Source: Alviniconcha marisindica (taxonomy: Eukaryota > Mollusca > Gastropoda > Provannidae). From it: a stretch of 64,000 nt of DNA. The translations under genes were made by a program, and so were the position numbers. Below the pieces are notes generated by a model. The model was not told the DNA's origin and did not search any database. It was given only the letters and a program-made list of their open reading frames with translations. This document shows, piece after piece, positions 40,501 through 47,689 of this stretch (position 1 is the stretch's first letter; every line of letters begins with the position of its first letter). The stretch spans positions 470,001-534,000 of the forward strand of contig JABMCL010002470.1 of NCBI GenBank assembly GCA_018857735.1, read 5' to 3'.

Positions 40501-40883
40501 ATGGCGAGTTGACTGCAGTACCTGTTTCAGTATTAGCTGGGGTAAAAAAAAAAAATTTTACAAGCATAAAGTAGAAGGGGACAGACAAAATGGTTGTAGC
40601 TAAGGGTTTTTGTGTCTGAGGAGGCCTTGGCACATTATGGCATTAGGGGACTGAAGAGACTTTACAGGTCTAGGTATGATGCCAAAATCAAAGTTACTGC
40701 CACACATTTACAGGTAGCACTGTTTCTTGGTGTTACAAAAAAATAAAATAAGTGAATTTCAATGTGCTGTTGCAGCTTCGAGAAGCACAGACACAAGTGG
40801 AGGAACTGCAGAACCAAAACAAACACCTGACGACACGATTAGACCGCATCAAGCAGTCCCGCACAGCCCTGGGCATCCAGTGA
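11028..40883 (+). CDS. LRRFIP2: LRRFIP1/2 family protein (flightless-interacting), 5'-partial, short form spliced from ten exons
   Basis: Join: 11028-11114, 11856-11906, 12883-13158, 14304-14396, 15078-15234, 35268-35317, 37754-37862, 38852-38931, 40165-40269, 40776-40883. The total is 1116 nt, or 371 residues plus a TGA stop, and every junction keeps phase with GT-AG sites. The signature [20 protein letters not shown] opens it. AQLDNEK, EYKFKL-like [17 protein letters not shown] and [17 protein letters not shown] follow in the family order. The tail is almost entirely coiled coil. Known family roles: binding the leucine-rich repeats of the actin regulator Flightless-I, Wnt signalling through Dishevelled, and Toll-like receptor signalling through MyD88. 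LRRFIP1 also acts as a nucleic-acid binder. The protein is cytoplasmic, with some nuclear forms. The start codon is outside the recognised exons. The symbol is a best guess, since invertebrates usually have one gene equivalent to both vertebrate paralogues. Confidence 0.93.
11115..11855 (+). other. LRRFIP2: LRRFIP intron A-B
   Basis: No exon is recognised. It holds a short direct repeat (ACTAACTAGTAACTCAAGCATA) at about 11317-11366 and is otherwise AT-rich unique sequence. Confidence 0.7.
11856..11906 (+). CDS. LRRFIP2: LRRFIP exon B (17 codons, phase 0)
   Basis: The acceptor is TTTGCAG and the donor GTAAGT. It encodes [17 protein letters not shown]. It keeps the reading frame between exons A and C. 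The region is variable and subject to exon skipping in vertebrate paralogues, so this exon may be optional. Confidence 0.8.
11907..12882 (+). other. LRRFIP2: LRRFIP intron B-C
   Basis: Short open frames only, and no recognisable exon. Vertebrate genes carry extra alternative Ser/Arg-rich exons at this place; none could be identified here. Confidence 0.6.
12880..12897 (+). promoter_or_regulatory. LRRFIP2: Tandem 3' splice acceptors of exon C (TAG then CAGCAG)
   Basis: AG dinucleotides at 12881-12882, 12890-12891 and 12893-12894 would start the exon at 12883, 12892 or 12895. All stay in frame, adding or dropping TRQ and Q. The last two form a NAGNAG site. The first has the best pyrimidine context just upstream. 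Confidence 0.5.
12883..13158 (+). CDS. LRRFIP2: LRRFIP exon C (up to 92 codons)
   Basis: The donor is GTAGGT at 13159. In-frame TAG at 12880-12882 sets the earliest start. Three acceptors fit (see the separate entry) and all keep phase. It encodes a Ser-rich linker with [10 protein letters not shown], then the start of the long coiled coil including [20 protein letters not shown] and [31 protein letters not shown] is a family hallmark. It ends at KDKNR. Confidence 0.9.
13210..13359 (+). repeat. Direct duplication, period 81 bp
   Basis: Two nearly identical copies sharing TGATGGCATTTTCTC and CAAGCAGGTCCAAAAATC, starting 51 bp after the exon C donor. The second copy ends at TTGTCTAC. Confidence 0.9.
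14010..14158. repeat. Compound (GT)n/(GA)n microsatellite
   Basis: A GT tract is followed by about 29 GA dinucleotides and then mixed GT. It lies about 145 bp before exon D. Confidence 0.95.
14304..14396 (+). CDS. LRRFIP2: LRRFIP exon D (31 codons, phase 0)
   Basis: The acceptor is TTGTTCAG and the donor GTAAGT. It encodes [20 protein letters not shown] then [11 protein letters not shown], a continuous heptad coiled coil matching the family segment that precedes the (E)xxGI/LVI motif. Confidence 0.9.
14397..15077 (+). other. LRRFIP2: LRRFIP intron D-E
   Basis: Unique AT-rich sequence with two copies of a GTGTGCACGTGCxCTTAAGTGGGTG element at about 14980-15035. No exon was seen. Confidence 0.7.
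15078..15234 (+). CDS. LRRFIP2: LRRFIP exon E, short form (ends in phase 1)
   Basis: The acceptor is CTCTGCAG and the donor GGTACGC at 15235. It encodes [13 protein letters not shown], an Ala/Ser/Gly linker, then [18 protein letters not shown] plus the first base of a split codon. It corresponds to the vertebrate segment running from the HGI/LVI motif to GDGTL. Joined to 35268 the split codon is GAT (Asp). Read through, it becomes GGT (Gly). Confidence 0.9.
15078..19194 (+). CDS. LRRFIP2: LRRFIP long-isoform terminal exon: acidic repeat-rich C-terminus with one frame break
   Basis: Reading past the donor at 15235 stays open for about 500 codons, to TAG at 16743-16745. One small lesion later another frame is open to TGA at 19192-19194. 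The composition is very rich in Glu, Asp, Gly and Ser. In order: a Ser/Thr/Pro-rich stretch, an FFAT-like motif at 16005-16046, a second at 16281-16310, about fifteen 28-residue repeats (16290-17470), a long acidic Ser-rich region, [15 protein letters not shown] (about 18646-18687), three RDSG repeats (18781-18969) and a basic tail with [14 protein letters not shown]. From memory, vertebrate LRRFIP1 has a long isoform with an acidic extension starting at the same residue and ending with Lys-rich segments. The role of the extension is unknown. Without the lesion it would be about 1,320 residues beyond the splice point. Confidence 0.85.
16005..16046 (+). other. LRRFIP2: FFAT-like motif 1
   Basis: The encoded peptide is [14 protein letters not shown]. 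The FFAT consensus is EFFDAxE preceded by an acidic tract, and it binds the MSP domain of the ER proteins VAPA/VAPB. Here positions 1-5 (EFFDA) match exactly and the acidic tract is present. Position 7 is Ser rather than Glu. The motif is followed by a TPLPSP proline-directed phosphorylation-type segment. Confidence 0.6.
16281..16310 (+). other. LRRFIP2: FFAT-like motif 2
   Basis: The encoded peptide is [10 protein letters not shown], followed by VVES. FFDA is preceded by acidic residues, with Asp replacing Glu at position 1. It is also the first unit of the downstream 28-residue repeat array. Confidence 0.5.
16290..17470 (+). repeat. LRRFIP2: Coding minisatellite, 84-bp unit, about 15 copies
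   Basis: The consensus peptide is [20 protein letters not shown] followed by EGKEEGDR (28 residues). Outer copies are divergent: the first is [19 protein letters not shown], and the last has [18 protein letters not shown]. Central copies are nearly identical, implying recent expansion. One unit lacks GFDDE, one has a shortened EEGEGDR, and one carries the frame break. Long open frames on the opposite strand here are by-products of the repeat. Confidence 0.95.
16731..16756 (+). pseudogene. LRRFIP2: Frame break inside the coding minisatellite
   Basis: Compared with neighbouring units this one lacks an in-frame 21-bp block plus two single G residues, one after AAAGACT and one in GAGGAGGG. The net loss of 23 bp moves the frame and creates the TAG at 16743. 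Two lone G losses in a G-rich tandem repeat are typical of sequencing or assembly error, but a real frameshift allele is possible. Confidence 0.8.
18781..18969 (+). repeat. LRRFIP2: Three RDSG protein repeats near the acidic C-terminus
   Basis: RDSGLQDS (18781-18804), RDSGLQES (18859-18882) and [11 protein letters not shown] (18937-18969) recur every 26 codons within units that start with Ala/Ser-Phe-Gly-Ser. The spacing is regular but the linker sequence differs, so this is an older duplication than the 28-residue array. Confidence 0.8.
19647..19652 (+). terminator. LRRFIP2: Candidate polyadenylation signal for the long isoform
   Basis: AATAAA 453 bp after the long-form stop, the first canonical hexamer downstream. 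No experimental support can be read from sequence. Confidence 0.4.
19866..20318 (+). repeat. Minisatellite, 34-36 bp unit, about 13 copies
   Basis: The unit contains AACCCTTCATCAGTAGACTG then GAGTACCTAAGCA, with a two-base TG insertion distinguishing the 36-bp from the 34-bp variants. Copies are nearly identical. Confidence 0.95.
20723..20728 (+). terminator. LRRFIP2: Second candidate polyadenylation signal for the long isoform
   Basis: AATAAA in the context GACAATAAACAGTGG, with T/GT-rich sequence about 20-40 bases on. Confidence 0.3.
21114..22000 (+). repeat. Minisatellite, about 108-bp unit, 8 copies each with AATAAA
   Basis: The unit starts GACCTAATAAAAACACAGTG, runs through a C-rich block and CGGCAAAACTAAAAGTACC, and ends in CCCACC/CCGCCC repeats. 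Eight successive units keep the AATAAA hexamer; a ninth, partial unit has lost it. Short open frames on both strands in this interval are repeat shadows. Confidence 0.95.
22850..23025 (+). repeat. Degenerate tandem repeat, about 55-bp unit
   Basis: The motifs CACTCCCCACTTTC.TGA and GGACAGGGGCTGATT.AG recur three to four times. Confidence 0.75.
26910..26964. repeat. (AT)n microsatellite
   Basis: Alternating TA dinucleotides flanked by GTGT. Confidence 0.9.
28265..29190 (+). repeat. Minisatellite, about 37-45 bp unit, more than 20 copies
   Basis: The core is GTTGTGAGACAGGCACTGAT followed by GACTGCACAACACAAAG in the right half and GAGTCTGCTCAACACAAG in the left half, so two related subfamilies sit side by side. 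Open frames across it on both strands reflect unit lengths near multiples of three. Confidence 0.93.
29313..29560 (+). repeat. Direct duplication, period about 123 bp
   Basis: Two copies starting GGCAGAGAACATTGCATG and sharing TATAGTACAGTGC.G.ACAATACACCACA. Confidence 0.85.
30300..30445. repeat. Interrupted (GT)n microsatellite
   Basis: Several GT runs separated by GATTGCATGA, GATCTAGTGC and GAGAGTGATTGC. Confidence 0.9.
30630..30864 (+). repeat. Tandem repeat, about 41-bp unit, five copies
   Basis: The unit contains GTTACACAGGTCAACATAAA then ACTACAAAATACAAAGAAA. The outer copies also carry CTGTCAACAAACAAA. Confidence 0.9.
32700..32960 (+). repeat. Degenerate tandem repeat, about 78-85 bp unit, 3-4 copies
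   Basis: TAGCAGTCACTGGATTG and TTTTACACC.GTCGACCA recur. Confidence 0.8.
33282..33308. repeat. Poly-C tract, 27 bases
   Basis: An uninterrupted C run shortly before CT- and CA-rich microsatellite sequence. Confidence 0.95.
34270..34356 (+). mobile_element. SINE-like 3' end remnant
   Basis: TTTGTACAGCGCAGTGAG, then GTGCTTTATAAGAATT, then a (TTA)n tail. This form (GCGC..GTGCTTTATAA plus a TTA repeat) is common at the 3' end of tRNA-derived SINEs in invertebrates. No A/B box head was identified. Confidence 0.4.
34452..34532. repeat. (CA)n microsatellite
   Basis: About 40 uninterrupted CA dinucleotides flanked by duplicated CAGGCATCCATGAAT segments. Confidence 0.95.
34680..35065 (+). repeat. 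Minisatellite, 24-bp unit, about 16 copies
   Basis: The unit is AAGCAGGCAAACAAGTCACC plus AATC. Being a multiple of three it is open in several frames (SPIKQANK on plus, LFACLIGD on minus), but it has no gene context and lies inside an intron. Confidence 0.95.
35268..35317 (+). CDS. LRRFIP2: LRRFIP exon F (starts phase 1)
   Basis: The acceptor is TCTGTTGCAG and the donor GTGAGT. The first two bases complete the Asp codon begun in exon E. It then encodes [16 protein letters not shown], the family block equivalent to (D)xRLKKLADEKEDLL in vertebrates. It is used only by the short isoform. Confidence 0.92.
35318..37753 (+). other. LRRFIP2: LRRFIP intron F-G
   Basis: It is dominated by the 91-bp array (35396-36392). 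After that comes unique sequence with a G run (37148-37170) and a 46-bp segment (37234-37280) shared with 44254-44301. No exon was seen. Confidence 0.7.
35396..36392 (+). repeat. Minisatellite, 91-bp unit, 11 copies
   Basis: Each unit contains TATAGATGGTTCTGGGTTGC, CAATCACCCAAACACTTTCA and GACCTTGGCTGAGTAGACAC. Variants differ by GGGTACA/GTGTACA and CAGCCAGTC/CAGCCAATC. The last four copies lost the C in TTTCAGCC. The array begins 79 bp after the exon F donor. Confidence 0.95.
37754..37862 (+). CDS. LRRFIP2: LRRFIP exon G (ends phase 1)
   Basis: The acceptor is TTTTTCAG and the donor GTGAGT. It encodes [20 protein letters not shown] then [16 protein letters not shown], a coiled coil followed by the family's N-G-x-(D/E)-(L/M) segment before the Q-R-(D/E)-A block. 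Confidence 0.92.
37863..38851 (+). other. LRRFIP2: LRRFIP intron G-H
   Basis: No exon was seen. A GT/GC run lies at about 38080-38110 and a SINE-like tail at 38270-38341. Confidence 0.7.
38270..38341 (+). mobile_element. SINE-like 3' end remnant
   Basis: GTGAGTGCTCAGGGCATTGA, then GCGTTTGATAAACGTACA, then (TTA)n. It has the same 3' form as the element at 34270-34356. Confidence 0.4.
38852..38931 (+). CDS. LRRFIP2: LRRFIP exon H (starts phase 1, ends phase 0)
   Basis: The acceptor is CTTTTGCAG and the donor GTAAGT. It completes an Arg codon and encodes [20 protein letters not shown] then ATLEGM, the strongly conserved (R)(D/E)AxxQIxxxKFKLxKxEQ(D/E)I block. Its 3' half is echoed in a decayed tandem array immediately downstream. 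Confidence 0.95.
38884..39540 (+). repeat. Decayed tandem copies of exon H plus its donor, about 7-8 units
   Basis: Starting with the real exon end, a unit of about 83 bp recurs. It contains AGTTACAGAAAGC, AACAAGAT..AGC, ACGTTAGAAGGCATGG and, after the donor position, GTTTGTCATCACCAAGTT and AGTTTGTGTCT. The best-kept distal copy (about 39471-39519) has TTACAGAAAGCAACAAGATG and TTAGAAGACATGG. The GTAAGT donor is mutated in most copies (for example TGCTAAGT, TGGCAAGT, GGTTAGTA). Confidence 0.85.
38932..40164 (+). other. LRRFIP2: LRRFIP intron H-I
   Basis: The first half is the exon-derived array; the second half is unique sequence with short GT runs. No further exon was seen. Confidence 0.7.
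40165..40269 (+). CDS. LRRFIP2: LRRFIP exon I (35 codons, phase 0)
   Basis: The acceptor is CCTCTTGCAG and the donor GTGAGC. It encodes [20 protein letters not shown] then [15 protein letters not shown]. [15 protein letters not shown] is near-identical to the vertebrate LRRFIP1 and LRRFIP2 coiled coil. Confidence 0.97.
40270..40775 (+). other. LRRFIP2: LRRFIP intron I-J
   Basis: Unique sequence of 506 bp. Nothing else was seen. Confidence 0.8.
40776..40883 (+). CDS. LRRFIP2: LRRFIP exon J, C-terminus of the short isoform
   Basis: The acceptor is CTGTTGCAG and the stop is TGA at 40881-40883. It encodes [20 protein letters not shown] then [15 protein letters not shown]. The family ends with a very similar (K)RLEKMKANR(T/S)ALLxQ, so the C-terminus is complete. 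Confidence 0.97.
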   Translation, partial: LREAQTQVEELQNQNKHLTTRLDRIKQSRTALGIQ

Positions 40884-41864
40884 TCTGTGCTTCCCCCTCC
40901 CCCTCGCATCCCCTGTCCTTACACCCACCCACCCCCACCCCAGCCACCTCACCCCTCCACCATGCCTCACAGACATCTTGCGACACCCCCCATCTTCTCT
41001 GCACCATTTCGCCTTCCTGCTCGACTGATGCTTCCCCTCCTGACTGGCCGGTTGGGAGAAGCATATCACCCCTGCTGGATTAAGAGGCTGCTCCAGCATG
41101 CGCTTGGGGCCAGCGACGGGCCAGTCAGGACTGCATCTGGATTCGGCTTTGAATGCATGCCACCTGCCTGCGAATGGGACATGGATATGGCAGTGACCGC
41201 TGGCGTTGAGCGCACTCAGGCATGACGTGGCCGGCGCTTCTTGTGTGGAGATTCTTTTTCTTCCCTCGCTCGTGTGTGTGTGTGTGCGCATGCTGCTTTC
41301 CTACCCCTCTCTTCTCTGCCTGCCCACCCCCACCCCACCCCTTCCAGTCTGCTTGTATAGTTTCATGCACAGTGCTGTCCGTGGGAAGAAGCAAGCATTT
41401 TTGACTTGTGGATGAAACTAAATGTGAAAAGTGAGGAATTTTGGAGGCCAGAATGGAACCGTGGTTTCCAATTTACTGCTGGTACATTTGTTTGAGACTC
41501 AGCCACTGGGCTGTAGGAGTGTGCTTGAAAGAGACTCTTTGGACATTCACGGTGCAGTTGGTTTGGTGTGAATATAGAACAGCAGTGTTTGGTTTGATGA
41601 AAACAAATTTCACAGGTACTGGAATGCCAAATTAGAGCAACCCCCACTTTTTTCTTCTTTTTTTATTTTTTTTAATCCGACCTGGCCCCTCCCCATACCC
41701 AGCATGTTATTTTTGCTAGTAGTCCCCCTTGAGTGTGAAGATGAGTATGTGAATCGCATCGTTTTGGAGTGGTAGCGCCTCCCATCAGACTGGGTGAGAA
41801 TTGTACAGAGTATGCTTTGCATGGTTGTGGTGTGCATTGGATGTGAAACCGAAGAAATGGAAAC

Positions 41865-41870
41865 ATTAAA
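41865..41870 (+). terminator. LRRFIP2: Candidate proximal polyadenylation signal
   Basis: ATTAAA about 980 bp after the stop, followed within 100-130 bases by a GTGTGCGTGC-rich tract. Confidence 0.4.
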
Positions 41871-43015
41871 ATCATTGCTACGGGCTGTTACTTGGTGCTT
41901 TTACGACTTGTACATATTCACTGTACATTGTGTGAGCTTTCAGCCTAAAAAAAAAATGTGTGCGTGCAGGTGCATGACTCTGTGTGCGTGTGTGTGTGTG
42001 TGCATGTGCTGAAGTTGTAAATCAGAGAGAACATACGTAAGATGAAGAATTCAAGGCTGGGGCGCCAGTTCTGTATAAGCCTATACTATTATTTTGTGTG
42101 GATGCTGTGGCATTGGTTTAGCGATGTGTGGACTGTGTGGTAATATTGTAACAGTGTGTGACAACAAGACAGTCAGTGGCCCTGTTGCCTACAGAGCAAG
42201 CCGACTGTGTCTCCACATTTCATATATAGATGCACAGCAAAGCACCGCTTTCTAAATTAACCATTCACTTAATCCCATTCGTCATGAACAGGGCGTAAAA
42301 GAACAGTTTTCTTCCTTCGTCATGAACGAGGGGAATGACTGGTTTGGGGTACACTTAGATACCATTTTGACCTGAACTTAAGCAAACGGATAGCTGTAAT
42401 GTAGAATCTGAATGAAACAAAGAATGTATTTCTTGCTCCTCTCTAGATCAGTGTTTAGTGTTTGGTATCTGCACGCCAACAGCAAGGCTGAAAGAAAACA
42501 GGGAGAGGAGCCTACTAGCAAATGGCAAACGGTGGCAAGATATATTGATTTTTTTTTATGATGTTTTTTTTGGCTTTAGGCTTTGTGAATGGCAGTGTAG
42601 GCCTCAGGGAGTACTGAGGCTCGAGGGTTTAAATGAATCCCAGGAAAACTTCCAACTTTTGTCCAAAATCTTTTGGGGCTGTTCTTAAGATGGTCATCTT
42701 TGTTTTCAAAGACTGAATGGTTGTGTTGAGTACTGACTGTTATACATGTTGGAGTCTCAGAAATATTGTGTGCCAAATACATATGGTGTGTGCGTCTGAT
42801 GTAATTGTTTTGTATTGACATCTTGCGCTCTTACAGCTTCTGGCGCTTTCATTTTGTGGAGAACTTCAGTTATTATACCTTGCAACCTGTAATGAAGTTG
42901 GGTATATTGTTGGAGTCACTGTGTCCTGTCTGGGGTTTCTTTCGTGGACAGCATCTTCTGAATCAGTTTGGTTTTGGTTTTGTCATAGCTGAAATAATCA
43001 ACATACAAACATACA

Positions 43016-43019
<4 letters not shown>

Positions 43020-43093
<74 letters not shown>
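43020..43093. repeat. (CA)n microsatellite
   Basis: About 36 uninterrupted CA dinucleotides. Confidence 0.95.
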
Positions 43094-43096
<3 letters not shown>

Positions 43097-44204
43097 GCCT
43101 CCCCAACCCCAACACATGGATACCATAATCCCAACACACACTTACAACCCAGCACACACACTTGGGTCTTGCATTTTATTGTCAGAGGACATTCTGACAC
43201 AATTCTACACTGAGACTCCCAACCTGTTTTTCCAAAACCTGGCATCTTAACCACTGGGTCGGGAGATAATGCATAGTAAGTGCAGATCTTCATTTTTCAG
43301 CCTGGCTAGCAAGTAAGTACTGTTCAGCCATCATGTAGAATCCTGTCACTTGAAAACGTATTAGCCCACAGTTATTTATTATGTACACCTTCTGATCCGA
43401 ACCATGCACTATGTATTCAGAAAAGGCCAGAGGCAGAGTGACCATGCCGACTGATTCAAGATGAGAGTGGCCTTGGTCAGCACAGATTCGTTTTCCATTA
43501 GAAGCAGCTGCAGTCCTCATTCTGATTATTCTGCTACTATTATGGGTTATCTGTGTCTTTCCATGCCACCAGCCGTTAAGGGGTCTTTCACGTGTGGAAC
43601 ATTCTTAGCATGGACTGTACACATGGAGGTGAGATGGGTGCTGAGTCTCCACAACTGTTGACTCTGATGAACTGAAAAATAGTCCTTGACCCTGTCACAT
43701 CTTGTGATCTAGGAGTCAAACCTTGGCCAACGTGTTGGCCAACCAAGCATGAACTCCTGGATCAGTGCTGTACTGTACCTTAGTGTCACCAGGCAAGAAG
43801 ATTAAGACTGAGCACAGCTGAGGGGTGTTCTTTGCCATGCTGACTTCCCTGGGTAGCTGGAAGGAGACTGGGAAGCTCCTTTGATAGAGGTCTCCTGTAA
43901 ACTTTCACACAGGATCCCCTGTCCCTTGTGGGGATCCCACCAGTCCGTGTCTTGGCCACGACGTTGTCAGAGAATTGACAGAACTTCATGCAGTGCCTTC
44001 AGAACATCAGTCTGCTTGATCTCGTGCAACAGCGCTTTCAACAAACTCCAATTTGGGGCACCTCTGCTTTTTAATTTTTTACACTTGTGGATATTTGGAG
44101 AGAGAATCGGAGTCAGGGTGTACCGAATCAGGTGTACTGTAGAACTCCAGTAAAGGACCCAGCCTTCACAAAGTGTGTTTTGGCCAACAGGCAGAACAGA
44201 TGGA

Positions 44205-44210
44205 AATAAA
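44205..44210 (+). terminator. LRRFIP2: Candidate polyadenylation signal
   Basis: AATAAA in the context GGAAATAAAAACTC. No strong GT-rich downstream element was seen. Confidence 0.2.
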
Positions 44211-44999
44211 AACTCAAAATCAAGGATTTTACTTAAAAATGCTCTGTTGGTTTTATCAACACCCAAGGGAGTTAATTAGCACTCAAAATATGTAACACAA
44301 GTATTGTTGGTTTTAGTTTTAACTTCTAATCCATCAGTGATCATCAGTGAGACTGCACAGAACAGTCACAAGTGTCCTAGCTCACCCGTGTTGCAGACAT
44401 TACTTCTCTTAGGCACAAAAGCTGCCTGCACATATTGCCCCAGAGCAAAGAGGCTGTAGTAGATAGCCGTGAGGCCAGCTGTGACCATTTTCTACATCCG
44501 GTCGTGCCAGTCATTGCCAGTGGAAGTTTGGTTCTGTTCTGAAAATGAAAAATTGTAAAATCAACAGGGCATTTTAAAACAGAAGCCTTGATTTTGGGGA
44601 AAGGCTGGCCTTCAGAGACCGAAGATGATTTGAGAAGGCTAGCTCTTTTAAGGTTGTATTCTTCATACAGCATATACTTTCTATGATCAATATTCCTGCT
44701 GACTGCACTATCTTTGTAGTTTTTGTTCTTGTAAGACAGAATCCTTTTTAAAACGTGTGTTATTGTTCATTGATTGATAGATGGTTGGTTTTTTAGAGTT
44801 GTAACAGTGACTTAGACAAACTTGTGATTTAGTGACGTGTTTTTGAACTGTCGTAAAAGAATTTTGAATGCGATTTGCACAGAGGTGGTCCTACGTGAGA
44901 ACTAACTGGGAGGAGGTACTGGTGCTGTTCTCTTTCTGTTTGGAGGTTCCGTGATATAACTGACTTTTACTTCTGCTGCAAGTTTGTCGTCTTTTTAGT

Positions 45000-45560
45000 T
45001 TCTTTTGCTCAATGGCAGCCTTTTATTCTTTTTAGTTAACTTTCTTTGCATAGCTGCAGCCTTTTCTTCCTTTGAGGTTCTTCTGTTCAGCTGTAAGTTT
45101 TTCTTGTTATTTAGTTTTGTTGTTGTTATCTGCAACCTTTTCTTCTTTTGATGTTCTTTTGTTCAGCAGTAAGTTTTTCTTGTTATTGTTTCTTTCCTTT
45201 TTTTATTTTATTTTTTGCTCATCTGCAACCATTTCTTCTTTTGATGTTCTTTTGTTCAGCTGCAAGTTTTTTTTAAATATATAATATTTAGTGGGTTTTT
45301 TGGTTGTTTTTTTGTGTGCAGCTGCAACCTCTTCTTCATTTTCTTCTTTTTTTGTTTTTTGTTTTGTTTTTTGTTAGCTGCAACTTCTAAGTTTCTTTTG
45401 CTGAGCTGGTGTTGGTAGTTTTTCCATCTGTTTCATTTGCTCAGCTGCAAGTTTTTCTTCACTTTGGTTTCTTCTGCTCAGCTGCAAGTTTTTTTTTCTT
45501 TTTCTCTTTGGTTGCTTTTGCTCAGCTGTAAGTTTTTCTTGTTATTTAGTTGTTTTTTGC
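45000..45560 (+). repeat. Degenerate T-rich tandem repeat
   Basis: TTTTGTTCAGCTGCAAGTTT and TTGCTCAGCTG variants recur about every 60-80 bp, some seven to nine times. The array is diverged, so old. Confidence 0.7.
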
Positions 45561-46329
45561 ATATCCTTTCTTAGTTTCTTTGGAAATGCCTTACTCTCAC
45601 ATAATGAAATCAGCTGCCATAGAGAATACCTTCTGTATACACTGATGTTTACTGACTTACAGCTGTCTTTCTCCTTTCTTGTATTCTTTATAAGCAAGCT
45701 TTCCCAGGTTTCACATTACTTTGATGCTTTCTCCTCTTCTCTGTTCCTATTTTCAGTTTCTAACAATAGGATTGTCATTTTGTGTATGTGTTAATACTGG
45801 ATATGTTCTCTAGATGAATGTACACAAACAATGGCATTAAAGATGTGTCTTGTGTTAAAAATGCAAAGTAGGAGCCTAATTTGCTAGATGCTTATTGTCT
45901 CTTACTTGTACCGGTAGATTCTGTTCAGTTTGCCACATCTGTGGTCTGCAAGTGATGTGCAGAATGGTAAGTGCTGGTTTATTATGTGATTCAGCTGACT
46001 ACCTAGGATTTCTCATGTTTTGTTTGTTTATGTATGTACACATTTTGTATGGCCAGTTTTTGTTTTAGTTTTTTGGTTTCCCAGCATGAATTGCGAGTCT
46101 TGCAAGCATATAAAAAGAGAGTCCATCCTGTTCTGTATAATCAAGCATTGTGCAAAAAGCTCCTGTTTGGGTAGTGAAGGGACCTGCAGCTGTCTCCCTC
46201 TTTCAGTCTTACATTGTAAAAGACAAGGCCTGTCAGTTTAAAATGCATTGATTTACTGTATGTTGTATAATATTATTGATGCCTCCCATTAGTTAGCATG
46301 CTGTAATGTAACCTACATGACTAACCGAG

Positions 46330-47040
46330 CATTAGGTACCAATTGGCTAACTAGCCAATAAGTCTAGAGTGCGACTGTGAGAATTGTCACATGCACTGCA
46401 GCTTCACAGAAGCCAGGGCACATCACACTCACACTCAAAGGACCCAGCAGCTGTCAGTGAAACAACTGCATGGTCACAGTTTTGTTACAGATTTAAAGGT
46501 GCGTTGAGGGGTCAGACCTTAAGTCTACCAGGTACATGTTTATTATATGTTGATGCGTCGAGGTATTGCAGAGAATGGCATTAAATACAGAATAACTTGT
46601 TCACCAGTTAGTCCAGAGCACAGCTGTGAGAATTTTTCACATATCATCTTGTCTGCAGACCTCGCCTGACAAAGCTTGTAAATATAGGCAGATAGGAGGT
46701 CTTGCACGGACACTGATGATACAGGGAAGCCAGAGCAAATCATACTTGTTCTCATAGAATCCACTGGCTGTGGGCAAAACAACATCTTGAGCACAGTTGT
46801 TAGGGACTTAGAGGCAAAGCGAGGACTTACACCTGAAGTTTACCATGTACATGCTTATAATATGTAACATGTCCTGTAAGTGTTGATGCTGTTTGTTACT
46901 GCAGAGAAAGGCATTGAATACGGAATAACTCACTAACCAGTTCATCTGGCTCATGACTGCTAGAATTGGCACACATCATCCATGTACTTGCAAGAATGGA
47001 GAATGGAATATTTAAATTCAGTACTTTAATGTTAAAATGA
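46330..47040 (+). repeat. Degenerate tandem repeat, about 270-bp unit, nearly three copies
   Basis: Each unit includes CAGAGAATGGCATTAAATAC/CAGAGAAAGGCATTGAATAC, a CTAACCAGTT/CACCAGTTAG segment, CTGTGAGAATT or CTGCTAGAATT, and TTACCATGTACATG or TACCAGGTACATG. Confidence 0.65.
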
Positions 47041-47689
47041 GAGATTTCACTGAGAGATTTCATCTGGCACATTTCAGGACGTACTTGTTTTTTGACTGCT
47101 GGTTGCCAAGTGATGACTTCGTAAAACTCTTGTCTTTTGGGTCAGTCTGCACCCAGGCATGTTGTCAAGATGCAAAGGAGTCACCAAGAGACCACCAGGG
47201 CTGGGGAAGATCCACAGGGTTGTTGGACCAAAGCTGTTAATGGAACAGGGGCTAAAAGTCCCAGGCCAAGGGGGTGGGGGGGGGGGGGGGGGGGGAGAAG
47301 TTTCCTGTGTTGGTTGGTTTTGCATGGTTGACCATGTTGGTGGTCGGGTAAGGGGAAAATGGTTTAGCTGCACCCCCCCCCCCCCCACCCCACCCCACCC
47401 CATCTGTATGCTTGGCAGTTTAATTGCTGGTGTGCAATCTGGTGAAGGTTGTGCTGCTGCTACAGTCTTGGACTTCAGCATGAGCTTCTCCTGCCAGTTG
47501 TCTGAAATCAGATTAAAACTTTTTTCTTTTTTTTAACAAGCTCAGAGAAAGTGTGAAAGCCTGCAAACTCCTATGATCAAGTTGTGTTTCTAAACAAGTT
47601 CAGATGGTTTCAAGCCATCACAATTGTGTGTGCCAAACCACTTGGTTCCTCCATTTCCTCTTCCTGGATGGCTTGATTTGCCCCTCCTC

